A stretch of 64,000 nt of DNA from Alteromonadaceae bacterium Bs31 (lineage in GTDB: Bacteria; Pseudomonadota; Gammaproteobacteria; Pseudomonadales; Cellvibrionaceae). The notes beneath the pieces were generated by a model. It worked only from the letters and a program-made list of their open reading frames with translations, was not told the DNA's origin and did not search any database. The DNA lies in NCBI GenBank assembly GCA_900177435.1, contig FXAI01000001.1, forward strand, positions 104,039-168,038. The letters are read 5' to 3'. Shown here piece after piece: positions 45,613-56,079 of this stretch. A program made the position numbers and the translations under genes. How positions within the stretch are numbered: position 1 is the stretch's first letter; each line of letters starts with the position of its first letter.

Positions 45613-46253
45613 GCCTGGCCTCCGATATCCACCGTTAAGTGGTTTTTCGATTCTGTTAACTACAGCGGTATTTCGCTATAGCTTTCAATACTGCGGCCTT
45701 TTATTCCGCAAGTGCTGGCGTAACTGGTGCAAGCGTTGAACTTTTTGTTGCCAGCCACCCGATGGGCGATGTTCTAGCAGATTAAACAAAGCGCTCACCG
45801 GGTTTTATAATTTATAAAATACCACTTGGCTATAGCTGCAGCTGCCTACAGGGTGCCTATGCAGTGGTAGTGCCGTTCTTTATCTTCTTCGTTTCCCTGT
45901 TAGTTGCAGATCAACTTTTGCCTTTTTATTAAGGATAGACCTATAGACCTATAAACACAGTATAAAGTTTTATAAAAACTTTTAACTATATATGCGCTTA
46001 ATCCTACCCTGTTGACAGAAAGATACGCGTCAAATTTTGTTAAAGCGGCACCTACTTAATTGTTATTCAATTATTAAGCCATTTGCGCTTGTTGCCAGAT
46101 AAATGGTTGTTCTTTTATTGATGTATTAAATGTTTTATCGGCAGGAAGGGCTATAGATATGATGAATGCGCACATTGGGTGTGCGGAATTGGACGTGGGT
46201 GGGCAGGCATTAACTGCCTGAAAATTAGGGGGTTAGCGGTGGGTTTATCGGCC
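45613..46253. other. 640-bp intergenic region upstream of prkA
   Basis: It holds the prkA promoter on the minus strand and the 3' end of apaH. AT-rich inverted repeats are present (AAGTTTT/AAAACTT near 45966-45985, and CTTAATTG/CAATTATTAAG near 46056-46080). Two GC hairpins lie close to the apaH end (CGCAC/GTGCG near 46166-46183 and AGGCA/TGCCT near 46205-46220). No gene was found; short frames lack ribosome-binding sites. Confidence 0.4.
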
Positions 46254-47066
46254 TTAGCAATCGCAGTTAACGGAGAAGCGTGTGCCGTCTTCCAGGCGAT
46301 AAGCGGTAAGTCTCTCGCCCCAGACACAGCCAGTATCCAGGCTGATAAAATTGTCTTTTCCTGTCTCTCCCATTAGTGCTGCCCAATGGCCGAACAGAAT
46401 TCTTTTCTGTGCGCATTTGTGTGATGCATGGCTGTACCAAGGGGCGTAGCCCTTGGGGGGCTTATCGGGGCCCGACTTGGCGTTTAATTCCAAGCGTCCC
46501 TTTTTGTCACTGAAACGCATACGAGTAAGGTAGTTTGTGATCACTCGCAAGCGTGTTGTTCCCTTTAGTTTGTCGTTCCATTGGCTGGGTTCATCGCCAT
46601 ACATGGCCTTTAGGTAGTCGACGTACTTTTTGCCCCTAAGCGCCTGTTCTACCTCTGTGGCATATTCCAAGGTGTGCGCCAGAGTCCAATTGGGAGGAAT
46701 ACCCGCATGAACCATCACTGCATCAAGCTTCATGTCATAGTGCACCAAGGGCTGCTGACGAAGCCATTGCATTAGCTCTTTACGGTCTTTTGCTTTGAGG
46801 ACCCGGCTCAGTTCGTTGTCGGGGTGAATGGATTTCAAGCCAGCATCTGCTGCTAAAAGGTGCAGGTCGTGGTTACCCAGCACGACAATGGCGCTTCGAC
46901 CCAGATTTTTAACCAAGCGCAATACGCCAAGGCTGTCGTGCCCACGGCTAACCAAGTCGCCGGCGATCCAGAGCTGATCGTGCTGCTTGTCGAACTGGAT
47001 CTTCTCTAATAATGCATTAAATTGTTTTAAACAACCTTGAATGTCGCCGATAGCGTAGCTTGCCAT
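46254..47066 (-). CDS. apaH: Diadenosine tetraphosphatase (symmetrical)
   Basis: The 270-residue metallophosphatase has [13 protein letters not shown] (DxH-like first metal motif as D-I-Q-G, usual in ApaH), [18 protein letters not shown] and [11 protein letters not shown]. It hydrolyses Ap4A and related dinucleotides and acts as an RNA decapping enzyme. It is the last gene of the lptD-surA-pdxA-rsmA-apaG-apaH operon, 31 nt after apaG. Confidence 0.95.
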   Translation of the reverse strand: MASYAIGDIQGCLKQFNALLEKIQFDKQHDQLWIAGDLVSRGHDSLGVLRLVKNLGRSAIVVLGNHDLHLLAADAGLKSIHPDNELSRVLKAKDRKELMQWLRQQPLVHYDMKLDAVMVHAGIPPNWTLAHTLEYATEVEQALRGKKYVDYLKAMYGDEPSQWNDKLKGTTRLRVITNYLTRMRFSDKKGRLELNAKSGPDKPPKGYAPWYSHASHKCAQKRILFGHWAALMGETGKDNFISLDTGCVWGERLTAYRLEDGTRFSVNCDC

Positions 47067-47097
47067 TGGTAAATTACTGCCTCGCTGTTAATGGCCT

Positions 47098-47469
47098 CTA
47101 GTGCAGAGCCTCTGGCTTTACCAGTGCAAAGGGGGGAATGAGAGCTTTGAATTCATTACCCTGATCGTCCACCATGATGTAATGCCCTTCCATTGTGCCA
47201 GTACTGGTCTCCAGTACTGCACCGCTGGTGTAGGTATAGCTTTCGCCTGCCTGGAGTTGGGGTTGTTCGCCGACTACGCCCAAGCCTTCAACTTCCTGGA
47301 TGGCATTGTTTGCATCAACAATATGCCAATAGCGGGAGATAAGTTGTACGGCAACGTCGCCAAGGTTTTGAATAGTTATGGTGTAAGCAAATACATACTT
47401 ACCTTCCACGGGTAGAGATTGCTCCGCGAGGTATTCGGCCTTGACCGTAACTTCAATAGCTTTGTTCAT
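47098..47469 (-). CDS. apaG: ApaG protein
   Basis: The 123-residue immunoglobulin-like fold protein has the family core VFAYTITIQNLGDVAVQLISRYWHIVDANNAIQEVEGLGVVGEQP and GTMEGHYIMVDDQG. ApaG is co-encoded with ApaH and RsmA; its function is unclear and may involve binding of pyrophosphate-containing nucleotides. A 31-nt gap follows rsmA. Confidence 0.94.
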   Translation of the reverse strand: MNKAIEVTVKAEYLAEQSLPVEGKYVFAYTITIQNLGDVAVQLISRYWHIVDANNAIQEVEGLGVVGEQPQLQAGESYTYTSGAVLETSTGTMEGHYIMVDDQGNEFKALIPPFALVKPEALH

Positions 47470-47500
47470 AGGTTAATTCTGCAATAGGTGTATTGCGATT

Positions 47501-48307
47501 TTAAGGGTTTAGTTTAGGCCACAGCCGATTGCTCAGCGCAACGTAGTCCGCCAGGCTGAGATTTTCGGCGCGCTGACTTAGGTCGATATTAAGCTCTTCA
47601 ATAGAAAAATCTGCTACCAAACTTTTCAAGGAGTTACGCAGTGTCTTGCGCCGTTGTGAAAACGCTGTTTTTACCAGGGTGTCGAATTTATCCGGCTGGT
47701 GCGCCAAGTAGGGGAGTTCTCCATGGGGGCTCAGCCTCACAATAGCCGAGTCCACTTTAGGGGCGGGTTCGAAGGATTCGGGTGGCACGTCAAACAGGTG
47801 TTCAACACAGCAGAAGTATTGCGCCATGATACTCAGTCGCCCGTAGTTTTTCTCGCTTGGCTTGGCTGCGAGCCTCATTACCACCTCTTTTTGCAGCATG
47901 AAGTGCATGTCTTTAATCCCTTCCCGGAAGCTGAGCAGGTGGAAAATTAAAGGGGTCGAAATGTTATAGGGAAGGTTGCCCACTACTCTTAATGGGGAGC
48001 CGCCTTCAATCAAGGTATTGAAGTCAAATTTCAGGGCATCGGCCTGATGAATTTTGAATCCGCGGTAGTTGGCAAATTGCGCCAGCAAGAGGGGAATCAA
48101 ATCTCGATCTAATTCGATAACTTGAAGGTTTGGGCAGGCATCCACAAGCTGACTGGTAATGGCGCCCTTGCCGGGGCCGATTTCCACCAGATTGTCGTCT
48201 TCTTTCACTGCAATCTGGCGAACGATACTATTGATTATGCTTTGATCTGTAAGGAAGTTTTGACCGAAGCGTTTGCGCGCCCGGTGTTCAAAGGCGGGCT
48301 TCTTCAA
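47501..48307 (-). CDS. rsmA: 16S rRNA dimethyladenosine transferase RsmA (KsgA)
   Basis: The 268-residue SAM-dependent enzyme dimethylates A1518 and A1519 in 16S r[14 protein letters not shown] opens the protein. Motif I is [15 protein letters not shown], the acidic residue is in [12 protein letters not shown], and motif IV is [15 protein letters not shown]. Its start overlaps the pdxA stop by 4 nt. Confidence 0.96.
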   Translation of the reverse strand: MKKPAFEHRARKRFGQNFLTDQSIINSIVRQIAVKEDDNLVEIGPGKGAITSQLVDACPNLQVIELDRDLIPLLLAQFANYRGFKIHQADALKFDFNTLIEGGSPLRVVGNLPYNISTPLIFHLLSFREGIKDMHFMLQKEVVMRLAAKPSEKNYGRLSIMAQYFCCVEHLFDVPPESFEPAPKVDSAIVRLSPHGELPYLAHQPDKFDTLVKTAFSQRRKTLRNSLKSLVADFSIEELNIDLSQRAENLSLADYVALSNRLWPKLNP

Positions 48308-49323
48308 AGTTTTTGCACCGAACTTTGCACCGAACAGAGTTGCTTGGCCAGATTTTGTGCGTAGTCAAGAGCAACCTGGAGGCTACCGCTATCGGCCTTG
48401 CCTGTAGCGGCCAAATCGAGCGCTGTGCCGTGATCCACTGAGGTGCGTATAAAGGGAAGGCCCAGAGTTATATTGACTGCCTTGCCGAAGCCCTTGTGCT
48501 TTAGCACTGGCAGGCCCTGGTCGTGGTACATGGCAAGTACCGCATCGGCATGTTCCAGGTACTTGGGTGTAAATAGGGTGTCTGCGGGGAGGGGACCAAT
48601 TAGTTCCACAGGCTGACCGACGAAGCTCTGTATTACCGGTGAGATTACCTCAATTTCTTCCATTCCCAGGTGGCCGCCTTCGCCAGCGTGCGGGTTCAGG
48701 CCACAGACAAGGATTTTGGGTTTCGGCAGGCCAAATTTGTGTCGCAAGTCATCGATAAGTATTTGTATGACTTCACGCAGGGATTGCGCGGTTATGGCGG
48801 CTGCAACCTCTTTTAGGGGCAGGTGCGTGCTTGCCAGTGCTACCCTCAAGCCTTCGGTAGCCAGCATCATAACCACTTTTGAGGTGTTGCTTTGCTCGGC
48901 AAAAAACTCCGTATGACCAGAAAATGCCACACCGGCCTCATTGATAATGCTTTTTTGTACAGGACCGGTAACGACTCCGGCGAAGGTCTTGGCCATACAG
49001 CCCTCAGCTGCTTTTCTCAGGGTGCTGAGCACGTAGTTAGCATTTGCCGCGTTGAGTATGCCGGGTGAGACCGTTTCGGCCAAAGGAAGGTCCAATACAA
49101 ACAGCTCGCCTGCAGCTGTGACCTGTGCAGGCTCATCAGGGGCGAAATCGTGTAGCAAAAGGGAAACCCCCAGGCTTGCAGCTCGCTGCTGTAGCATGGC
49201 TTTATTGGCGATGGCTACCAGTTGGTAGTCTTGTGCCTGCTGGGCGATGGCAACAGTTAGGTCTGGACCAATACCCGCCGGTTCGCCGGGAGTGAGTGCC
49301 AGTCTAAGGGGCTGAGTTGCCAT
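48304..49323 (-). CDS. pdxA: 4-hydroxythreonine-4-phosphate dehydrogenase
   Basis: The 339-residue metal-dependent dehydrogenase of pyridoxal phosphate synthesis has [85 protein letters not shown] (in pieces). The metal ligands are the His residues in [16 protein letters not shown] and AMYHDQG. Its start overlaps the surA stop (TAATG). Confidence 0.96.
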   Translation of the reverse strand: MATQPLRLALTPGEPAGIGPDLTVAIAQQAQDYQLVAIANKAMLQQRAASLGVSLLLHDFAPDEPAQVTAAGELFVLDLPLAETVSPGILNAANANYVLSTLRKAAEGCMAKTFAGVVTGPVQKSIINEAGVAFSGHTEFFAEQSNTSKVVMMLATEGLRVALASTHLPLKEVAAAITAQSLREVIQILIDDLRHKFGLPKPKILVCGLNPHAGEGGHLGMEEIEVISPVIQSFVGQPVELIGPLPADTLFTPKYLEHADAVLAMYHDQGLPVLKHKGFGKAVNITLGLPFIRTSVDHGTALDLAATGKADSGSLQVALDYAQNLAKQLCSVQSSVQKL

Positions 49324-50615
49324 TAGATTTTAATGTCGATGAAGGCATCGTCGCGCATTTCCTGCAGCCAAACCTGCGTTTCGTCTTCAAAGCGTCGACT
49401 GGTCAACATTTGTCGAGCCTTGTGGCGAATCGCTTCCTGGGTAAGGTCTTCCTGCCGGCGTTCCATCACTTCGAGAATGTGCCAACCGAATTGGGTTTCA
49501 AAAGGCTCGCTGATTTCCCCGATTTTTGAATTGCGAATGGCGCTGGCAAATTCCTGCACGAAAGTTTCTGGAGTGGTCCAATCCATCTCTCCGCCCTGAA
49601 GTTTGGAGCCAATATCGTCGGAGAAATCCTTTGCCAGGTCAGTAAAGTCGCCATCGCCGGAAACGATTTGATTGCGTATATCCACCAATTTTGCTTTTGC
49701 CTTTTTGCTGTCGAGGATGGCGCTGGGTTTGATCAGAATGTGGCGTACGCGAACCTGAGACACAATTTGCTTGGTCTCGCCTTTTTTGTCTTTCAGTTTG
49801 AGGATGTGAAAGCCTGCCTGACTGCGCGCAGGAGGTGCTACCTGGCCTATCTGTAGCGTTGGCGCTATCTCTGCAAACAGAGTGGGTAAGTCGCCAGATT
49901 TGCGAAAACCTAAATCACCCCCGTTCAACGCCGATGGACCAGAGGAGTTGGCGATGGCCAGCTCTTCGAAGTTGGCGCCTTTTAATAGTTGCTGATAAAG
50001 CCTATCGGCCTTTTGCTCAGCTTCCGCAAGCTCACTATTGCTGGGAGAGGGGGGGAGAGAGACCAGAATATGTCCCAGCCGGTAATCTGGCGATATCCAG
50101 AATTGAGCGTCTGCAGATTTCAAGAAATTGCTGATTTCCTGCTCCGATATGCGGATCCGATTTTGCACCACCCCTTGAGACACATTGCGAACTCTCATTT
50201 CTTTGCGGATGCGCTCTCTGAACTCATTGAGCGTTGAGCCTTCCTTCGCTATTTCGTAGGCAAATTGCTCATCTGTCCAGCCATTGTTGCTCTTGATACC
50301 CTCGATGGTATTGTTGATTTCCGCATCAGATATCTGCACACCGTAGCGAGCTGCCATGTTCAACTGCAGCGTTTCTGAAATGAGCTGATCGAGAATTTGG
50401 CTTTTGAGAACATCCTCCGGAGGAAGGCGCATGCCCGCCTGGGCTGCACGCAAAGCGATCTCCTGCATGCGCATGTCTAGCTGAGACTGGGTTATGATGG
50501 ATTTATCCACCACCACCACCACGCGATCCAGCATTTCAGGTACCGCAAACGTGAGGGAATAAGAGAGTAACAAGCTCAGCCCGAATGTGGGCAACATTAA
50601 TTTTTTAATCATCAT
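49323..50615 (-). CDS. surA: Periplasmic chaperone / peptidyl-prolyl isomerase SurA
   Basis: The 430-residue exported protein has a signal peptide ([19 protein letters not shown]), an N-terminal chaperone module ([39 protein letters not shown]) and two parvulin domains. The parvulin domains show LGHILVSLP...[16 protein letters not shown] and VRHILIKPS...[16 protein letters not shown]. It escorts outer-membrane proteins to the Bam complex. It is directly behind lptD, a known client, in the same operon. Confidence 0.95.
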   Translation of the reverse strand: MMIKKLMLPTFGLSLLLSYSLTFAVPEMLDRVVVVVDKSIITQSQLDMRMQEIALRAAQAGMRLPPEDVLKSQILDQLISETLQLNMAARYGVQISDAEINNTIEGIKSNNGWTDEQFAYEIAKEGSTLNEFRERIRKEMRVRNVSQGVVQNRIRISEQEISNFLKSADAQFWISPDYRLGHILVSLPPSPSNSELAEAEQKADRLYQQLLKGANFEELAIANSSGPSALNGGDLGFRKSGDLPTLFAEIAPTLQIGQVAPPARSQAGFHILKLKDKKGETKQIVSQVRVRHILIKPSAILDSKKAKAKLVDIRNQIVSGDGDFTDLAKDFSDDIGSKLQGGEMDWTTPETFVQEFASAIRNSKIGEISEPFETQFGWHILEVMERRQEDLTQEAIRHKARQMLTSRRFEDETQVWLQEMRDDAFIDIKI

Positions 50616-53117
50616 TTACTGGTTCAGGCTTTCTTCGCGTTCGCGGTAACCATAAATACTATCTTCCAATATGGAAGCGACTTTGGCACCGGAGCTGCCG
50701 AGCCCCTTGAGGTGTATTTCAAAAAACAGCCCTTGATCATACAGAGCGTCTTCACTTTCTGCGAGGGCCGCTATATTACTGTCCAGCCAGCGTCGCGCCA
50801 AGAGGCGAACGCGGTAACAGCAGTCGTTGTATTCGAGGCCGAAAAACACTTCCAGTTCCCTTTTGGAAATGTAGTCATAGTTATAGCGCGCCATACTTGA
50901 CCATTGTTTACTGATGGGCGCTACAAATGATGTGTCTATTTGATCGATTCCTGCACTGCTACTCGTTTCTCTCACATAGCTGTAGGCGATATTGAGCAGG
51001 GATTGGTTACTGGGGGTAGCGAGTTGTACGCCCGCGGTTCCCCGGCTGAACAGGTTTTGTTCTCCGTCGAATATACTGCTGGCAAAAAAGCGGCCCCAGG
51101 GGCCAAGTCGAAAGCGCAGCTCGCCAGCAAATTCTGAGCGGTCCTGGGCCACAACCCCTTGATCCAGCGAAACCCGCTGATCATCAAAATAAAATATCTG
51201 ACCGACACTGACACTAAAGTGCTCAGCGCCAGTGTCATTGTGAAACCAGTTGGAGCTTATGCCCAAGGTGAGCCTGTTGGCATCTTCCAGACGGTCGCCG
51301 CCACTGAAGCGAGAGTCTCGATACAGTTGAGAGTATGAGAAGGTGCGTTCTGAGGTGTCGAAATTGATATCCTGCCCGTCATCGGTTACCCCGTACAAGT
51401 CCGAGTGATCATCGTAACTTCGATAGATATAGAAAGCCCGTGGTTCAAGGGTTTGCATATATCGACCCCCACTGTGTTCAAACGTAAGGCCGGTATCAAT
51501 ACTCGCCAGGGCGGTGGCAATATTAGGTGAGTTCTCAGCTGTTTCTGAAACACTGTTCTCATCCAGCTTATAACTCAGTGTTTGCACGCCAAGCTCCGGC
51601 TTAAAGAAGCCCCAGGGTGCGCGGCGGTTTATATTGAGGCGATAGTCTGTGCTTAGCCGCTGGCCTTTGATGATGGTGCTGCCGTCTCTCCAGCTTTCAT
51701 CGGCATGGTCAAAGTGAGTGTAGTCATGCAGCAGGTTTAGGCTGTACATGCCCAGCTGGTAGCGGCCATCGAAATTGATCTGTGGTAAGCGGCGGTAGGG
51801 GTCATCGACGTCATACAGCAGTATTTGATAATCGCTCACCAGCGCAGAAAACTGCCAGTTGTCGGTACGGTAACCTGTCTGTGCTTCCTGATTGAGATGG
51901 CTGGTATTCTGGAGCGAGAAAGAGCTTGCGCCCAGGTCGCGGAAATAATCGTTGTCGCTTGCGCGTGAATAATCGATTTCTGTGTACCAGCGCTTGTTGG
52001 CGCCACCTAACTGGCTGAAATGAGCGAGCCAACGGTTTTCGCCGCTGTAGGGTGTTGCTTCTTCCTCGCTAATTAGGCCCTTGGCGATTTGCTCATCCAG
52101 CTCGGGGTCTCGTCCGCCGCGATCATTGGCCAGGAAGGCAAGGTCACTTAAGGTGGCAAAGTTTTCGCTTAAATGCCTGCCTTCCAATTCCAGCATGAAG
52201 CCTCGCTTGCTTATTATGCGCGGGGTTACTGTGGCATCGTAATGGGGTGCAAGGTTGAAATAGTAGGGCACGGCAATATCGAGGCCGTTGCTTTCGCTAA
52301 GCGCCACAGAGGGGAATAACAGCCCGGACTTGCGTTGGTCGCCTACCGGGAAGGTGATATAGGGCAGATAAAGGATGGGTACGTCCATCACTTTCAGCTT
52401 AATGTTCTTGCCGGTGCCCTGCTGGTTTTCGGTGTCGATGGTAATGTTTTCCCCTTCCAGCACCCAGGTGGTGCTGCCCGGTTCGCAGCTTGTAAAGGCG
52501 CCTTGCTGCAGTTCAATAACCTTTTCCGGGGACTGGCTGATGGCCTTTGCACTACCTCGCAGGTGCTGCGGGTGCAAAACAAATTCAGCGTCTTCAAAGT
52601 TGGCTGAATGGTCTACGCCGTTGGCCACCGCTTTACTGCCTCGCAGTAAAACACCGGGTTGCCTGATGGTGACCGCTCCTTCCAACTCAGCTTCTTCTCG
52701 GGTCATGTCGTAGGTCATTTTGTCGGCATGGATACGGCGCGCGCCTTGCGAGACGGCTACATCGCCTTCCAGCGTGGCGATTTCTCCGTCTCTTACCAAA
52801 GATTGGTCAGCTTCTATCTCAAGGGGGTATGCCTCCAGATTGTTGGCATTGTCGCCAAGCTGCTCTTTAACGCTGAGCATTGGATCAACATACAATCCCT
52901 CGCAGCCAGGTTTCACCTGTTCCTGCTGCTCGGCGCTTAACTGGTCTGTTGGCACCCAGTCGAAGCTATTTTGCTGGTCTTTGGATTGCGCAAAGCTGAG
53001 GGTAGAGCTGAAACAGAGGCACAGAGCAATACCTGAGCCTTTTAGTGCCTTGAAGCAAGAAAGATCTGTTCGCTGAGAAATAGTAGCGTGCTTGTGGCGA
53101 GCAGAGCTCTTGGGCAT
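50616..53117 (-). CDS. lptD: LPS-assembly protein LptD
   Basis: The 833-residue outer-membrane protein has a signal segment (ALKGSGIALCLCFSSTLSFAQS), an N-terminal OstA/LptA-like beta-jellyroll (ADQSLVRDGEIATLEGDVAVSQGARRIHADKMTYDMTREEAELEGAVTIRQPG in pieces) and a large C-terminal barrel (AWGF, ELEVFFGLEYNDCCYRVRLLARRWL near the end). It inserts lipopolysaccharide into the outer leaflet with LptE. The ATG at 53117 (MPKSSARHKH) is preferred over 53180. The gene heads the surA-pdxA-rsmA-apaG-apaH operon and diverges from amgK. Confidence 0.95.
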   Translation of the reverse strand: MPKSSARHKHATISQRTDLSCFKALKGSGIALCLCFSSTLSFAQSKDQQNSFDWVPTDQLSAEQQEQVKPGCEGLYVDPMLSVKEQLGDNANNLEAYPLEIEADQSLVRDGEIATLEGDVAVSQGARRIHADKMTYDMTREEAELEGAVTIRQPGVLLRGSKAVANGVDHSANFEDAEFVLHPQHLRGSAKAISQSPEKVIELQQGAFTSCEPGSTTWVLEGENITIDTENQQGTGKNIKLKVMDVPILYLPYITFPVGDQRKSGLLFPSVALSESNGLDIAVPYYFNLAPHYDATVTPRIISKRGFMLELEGRHLSENFATLSDLAFLANDRGGRDPELDEQIAKGLISEEEATPYSGENRWLAHFSQLGGANKRWYTEIDYSRASDNDYFRDLGASSFSLQNTSHLNQEAQTGYRTDNWQFSALVSDYQILLYDVDDPYRRLPQINFDGRYQLGMYSLNLLHDYTHFDHADESWRDGSTIIKGQRLSTDYRLNINRRAPWGFFKPELGVQTLSYKLDENSVSETAENSPNIATALASIDTGLTFEHSGGRYMQTLEPRAFYIYRSYDDHSDLYGVTDDGQDINFDTSERTFSYSQLYRDSRFSGGDRLEDANRLTLGISSNWFHNDTGAEHFSVSVGQIFYFDDQRVSLDQGVVAQDRSEFAGELRFRLGPWGRFFASSIFDGEQNLFSRGTAGVQLATPSNQSLLNIAYSYVRETSSSAGIDQIDTSFVAPISKQWSSMARYNYDYISKRELEVFFGLEYNDCCYRVRLLARRWLDSNIAALAESEDALYDQGLFFEIHLKGLGSSGAKVASILEDSIYGYREREESLNQ

Positions 53118-53253
53118 ACTTAAACCGATACAGGATGGGGTGATTAATAATAAGGGCACGATTCTACTGATGTGCCACACATTAGTACATTCACCTTGTC
53201 TAAAAAATTGTTACCTTGCTTTAACACTTCTCGATTTGATAAATACCGCATTA

Positions 53254-54333
53254 ATGTCAAAGTCTGCTGATTCTTCACACACACAACACGCGCAAATAGC
53301 CAAACTTGCAAACTGGGCTGAGCTTCAACTCCAGACCGTGCCCAGCTGCATGCACAAGGGCCAAGGGCTGGCAGAGCACTGGAAGGCCCTAGGCGGAGAT
53401 GCTGGTTTTCGCCGTTATTTTCGATTACCGCCAGACATCGTTGTTTCAGGTAAAAAGCTTCTTGCGGTATGGTCTCCCCCTGCAACCGAGCAGAACGATG
53501 CCTTTATTGCCAAGGGTAAATATTTGTTTTCATGCGGTATAAGTTCGCCTGAAGTATTTTTCCACGATGGCGAACAGGGTTTTTTTTTACTGGAGGACTT
53601 TGGCGAGCGAATGCTCTTTGACGTGTTGAACGCCGAAAATGTTAATGCTCTATATGGTGAAGCATTCAAAGAGTTGGTGAAGCTACAGGAAAGCCCTGCG
53701 AAGCGAGGGATTTTCGGCGATTACAATGGTGCAGAGTTATTGCGCGAGTTACAGGTTTTCGATGAGTGGTTTGTTGGGGCCCTGTTGGGCAGCCCCTTAA
53801 GCTTGGGGGAGCAGAAAATGTTGCAACAGTTCTACCGCAGCTTGTGTGACAGCGCGCTAGAGCAGCCGCAGGCTATAGTCCATCGTGATTTTCACTCTCG
53901 AAACCTGGTGTATCGGCCAGAGCAGCCGCTGGGGGTTATCGATTTTCAGGATGCGCTAATAGGCCCCTTTACCTACGACTTGGTATCACTGCTGCGCGAT
54001 TGTTACGTGGAATGGCCGCAGGAGCGCGTCGATGAATGGCTTAAGGTCTACTGGCGTCTTCCTCATGTTCAGCATACGGGGGCGTCGGAAGCTCAGTTTG
54101 TGCGTTGGTTTGATTGGATGGGTTTGCAGCGCCACATAAAAGTTTTGGGCGTTTTTTCGCGTTTGCACCTCCGGGACAATAAGCCAGCGTACTTGAATGA
54201 CCTGCCATTGGTACTCAGTTACGTGCGCAGTGTTGTAAAGCGTTATGCGGAGCTGGCTGAATTCGGTGGCTGGCTTGAAAACCGTCTCGTGCCCATCATC
54301 AACGAGCAGGATTGGATGAACAGCCCATGCTAA
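53254..54333 (+). CDS. amgK: Anomeric N-acetylmuramate/N-acetylglucosamine kinase AmgK
   Basis: The 359-residue phosphotransferase of the aminoglycoside-kinase fold has GDAGFRRYFRL, the catalytic Brenner motif VHRDFHSRNLVY and the metal-binding VIDFQDALIGPFTYDLVSLLRD. In Pseudomonas the same gene beside lptD and murU encodes AmgK, which phosphorylates MurNAc at C1 in peptidoglycan recycling. The start at 53254 is chosen because the upstream frame runs through the divergent promoter. It overlaps murU by 7 nt. Confidence 0.92.
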   Translation: MSKSADSSHTQHAQIAKLANWAELQLQTVPSCMHKGQGLAEHWKALGGDAGFRRYFRLPPDIVVSGKKLLAVWSPPATEQNDAFIAKGKYLFSCGISSPEVFFHDGEQGFFLLEDFGERMLFDVLNAENVNALYGEAFKELVKLQESPAKRGIFGDYNGAELLRELQVFDEWFVGALLGSPLSLGEQKMLQQFYRSLCDSALEQPQAIVHRDFHSRNLVYRPEQPLGVIDFQDALIGPFTYDLVSLLRDCYVEWPQERVDEWLKVYWRLPHVQHTGASEAQFVRWFDWMGLQRHIKVLGVFSRLHLRDNKPAYLNDLPLVLSYVRSVVKRYAELAEFGGWLENRLVPIINEQDWMNSPC

Positions 54334-55013
54334 AGCGCGCAATGATTCTTGCTGCGGGGGAAGGGCGAAGAATGCGACCGCTTACTCTCGATACGCCCAA
54401 GCCTTTGTTGCAGGTTGGCGGGCAGAGCCTGATTGAGTGGCACCTGCGAAAGCTTAGTCAGCTTGGTATCGAAGATGTGGTGATCAACCTGGCCTACCTT
54501 GCAGAGCAGATTATCGAGCACCTGGGGGATGGCTCTAAATACGGTTTAAAAATAGCCTATTCCCAAGAACGTAAGCCTTTGGAAACCGGGGGAGCCTTGA
54601 ATCATGCTTTGCCTCTATTGGAGGGAGCGCCCTTTTTATTGCTTAACGGTGATGTGTGGACGGACTATCCCTTGCAGCAACTCGTGAAAATGGAGCCTTT
54701 GCTAAGCGGGGCGCATATGGTGATGATACCCAACCCGAGGCATCATCCAATGGGTGATTTTACTCTGCATAATCAACTCATCAGGCCGCAAGGTGAAGTA
54801 GGCGAGCCCTGTACATTTAGCGGCTTAAGCGTCTTCGATCCTGCATGTATAGCGAGATACCCTGACCGACGCGAAAAGTTTCCTCTTAGGGAGGTCTTTG
54901 ATTGGCTGATTAAAAGCGATCAGCTTTCAGGCGAGCTCTACAAAGGTGAGTGGATGGATATTGGTACCCCCGAGCGTTTGAGTCAGTTAAATAAAATGCT
55001 CCAGGGGCGGTAA
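54327..55013 (+). CDS. murU: N-acetylmuramate alpha-1-phosphate uridylyltransferase MurU
   Basis: The 228-residue nucleotidyltransferase has the pyrophosphorylase motif MILAAGEGRRMRPLTLDTPKPLLQVGG, then LLNGDVWTDY and WMDIGTPERL. It forms UDP-MurNAc from MurNAc-1-P made by AmgK, bypassing the fosfomycin-sensitive MurA step. Its start is inside the amgK end, so the two are coupled. Confidence 0.93.
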   Translation: MLKRAMILAAGEGRRMRPLTLDTPKPLLQVGGQSLIEWHLRKLSQLGIEDVVINLAYLAEQIIEHLGDGSKYGLKIAYSQERKPLETGGALNHALPLLEGAPFLLLNGDVWTDYPLQQLVKMEPLLSGAHMVMIPNPRHHPMGDFTLHNQLIRPQGEVGEPCTFSGLSVFDPACIARYPDRREKFPLREVFDWLIKSDQLSGELYKGEWMDIGTPERLSQLNKMLQGR

Positions 55014-55040
55014 GCTTGGGGAACGGCTTCTCACGTAGCC

Positions 55041-56036
55041 TTATTTGCTTTCAATTTCCACGCCTTTGGCATACTTCTGCAGAAAGCCGCGAACGCGTTT
55101 AGTTAACATGTTTTCACCACTGTTATCTGAAATATCGGGGCTTTTTAAATGTACCTGAAAATATTTACTGAGTTGCTTTTTCTTTGCACGCTTTTTTCGC
55201 TCCTGGATATCGATAGCATCCAGATAGTGCTGCTGTGAATAAATATCCAAAATGGGTAACTCCGGATCATTGAGCCAGTCCATCAAGGTGTTTTTCTCGT
55301 CGGAGGATGTAATATGATTGCGCGCATCGATCATTATCAGTGCGCGTACCGGCCTACGTATAATGGCTTGAGTTTTAACCTTGCCCATATTTCTGGCAAG
55401 GCCTTGATTATTGAAGTTGTTCGATAGCCCGTCGAGAAAGCGCGCTGCGCGAATTGCCCCCAGCCCGTTGCCTGCGAATACAATATTGTATTGTCCTTTA
55501 TTATTTAAAAACGCCATGCCAGCTTTGCTTCGTGCCTTCACCTCCTTTTCTACGTTGGGCTCTGAGGGTTTTGTACTGTTCTCGTCTTTCTCTTGCTCGC
55601 TCGCTTGTGTATTTTCTTCCGGAGTGGGTGTGGGACGCTTGGGCGGAGCTTTAGCGAGCGGGTCGGGTAGAGAAATACTTAGCGAAGCCCAGCCGTGCAG
55701 GCTTAGTACTTCTGCTAAATCTGAGATTGAATTTGGCCAGTTGATGTGCTGTCCCTCTCCATGAAAAATGAGGACCGCCCCAAGAGTGTTTCCGCTACTG
55801 TCTGGATGCCACCGTCCGCTGAAGGTTTTGCCGTTTGCCTCCAAGCTTACCAGCCCTTTTCCGCCCAGCTCCTTCTCTAGTAGCGCTTGTTGATCCAGTG
55901 TTGTTTGCGTGCTCTCAGCTGGGCTACCAGATGCACTTTCTTGCTGGTTTTGCGAGTGAGCCAGTTGTGCCGTTAGCAGGCTTGATATCAACAACAGACT
56001 GTTGACAGCGAAAAACTGGTTTAGAGCCTTATGCAT
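55041..56036 (-). CDS. Exported DUF3530-type alpha/beta-hydrolase-like protein
   Basis: The 331-residue protein has a signal peptide ([22 protein letters not shown]). Its core includes [41 protein letters not shown], like the hydrolase strand-loop, and INMEDIARY-like later segments with [21 protein letters not shown], where the nucleophile position of GNGLG is not a serine. A low-complexity acidic linker ([23 protein letters not shown]) splits the domain. This pattern matches DUF3530 proteins. The start at 56036 is chosen over longer frames that run into the divergent rpe promoter. Without a nucleophile Ser it may bind rather than hydrolyse. Confidence 0.72.
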   Translation of the reverse strand: MHKALNQFFAVNSLLLISSLLTAQLAHSQNQQESASGSPAESTQTTLDQQALLEKELGGKGLVSLEANGKTFSGRWHPDSSGNTLGAVLIFHGEGQHINWPNSISDLAEVLSLHGWASLSISLPDPLAKAPPKRPTPTPEENTQASEQEKDENSTKPSEPNVEKEVKARSKAGMAFLNNKGQYNIVFAGNGLGAIRAARFLDGLSNNFNNQGLARNMGKVKTQAIIRRPVRALIMIDARNHITSSDEKNTLMDWLNDPELPILDIYSQQHYLDAIDIQERKKRAKKKQLSKYFQVHLKSPDISDNSGENMLTKRVRGFLQKYAKGVEIESK

Positions 56037-56079
56037 ATTCAGTACAATGCCCGCCATTGAAAACAGGAAGAATAGAATC

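Noticed and set aside
46179-46376. 65-codon plus-strand frame over the apaH end
   Set aside because: It lies mostly antisense to apaH and lacks a ribosome-binding site.
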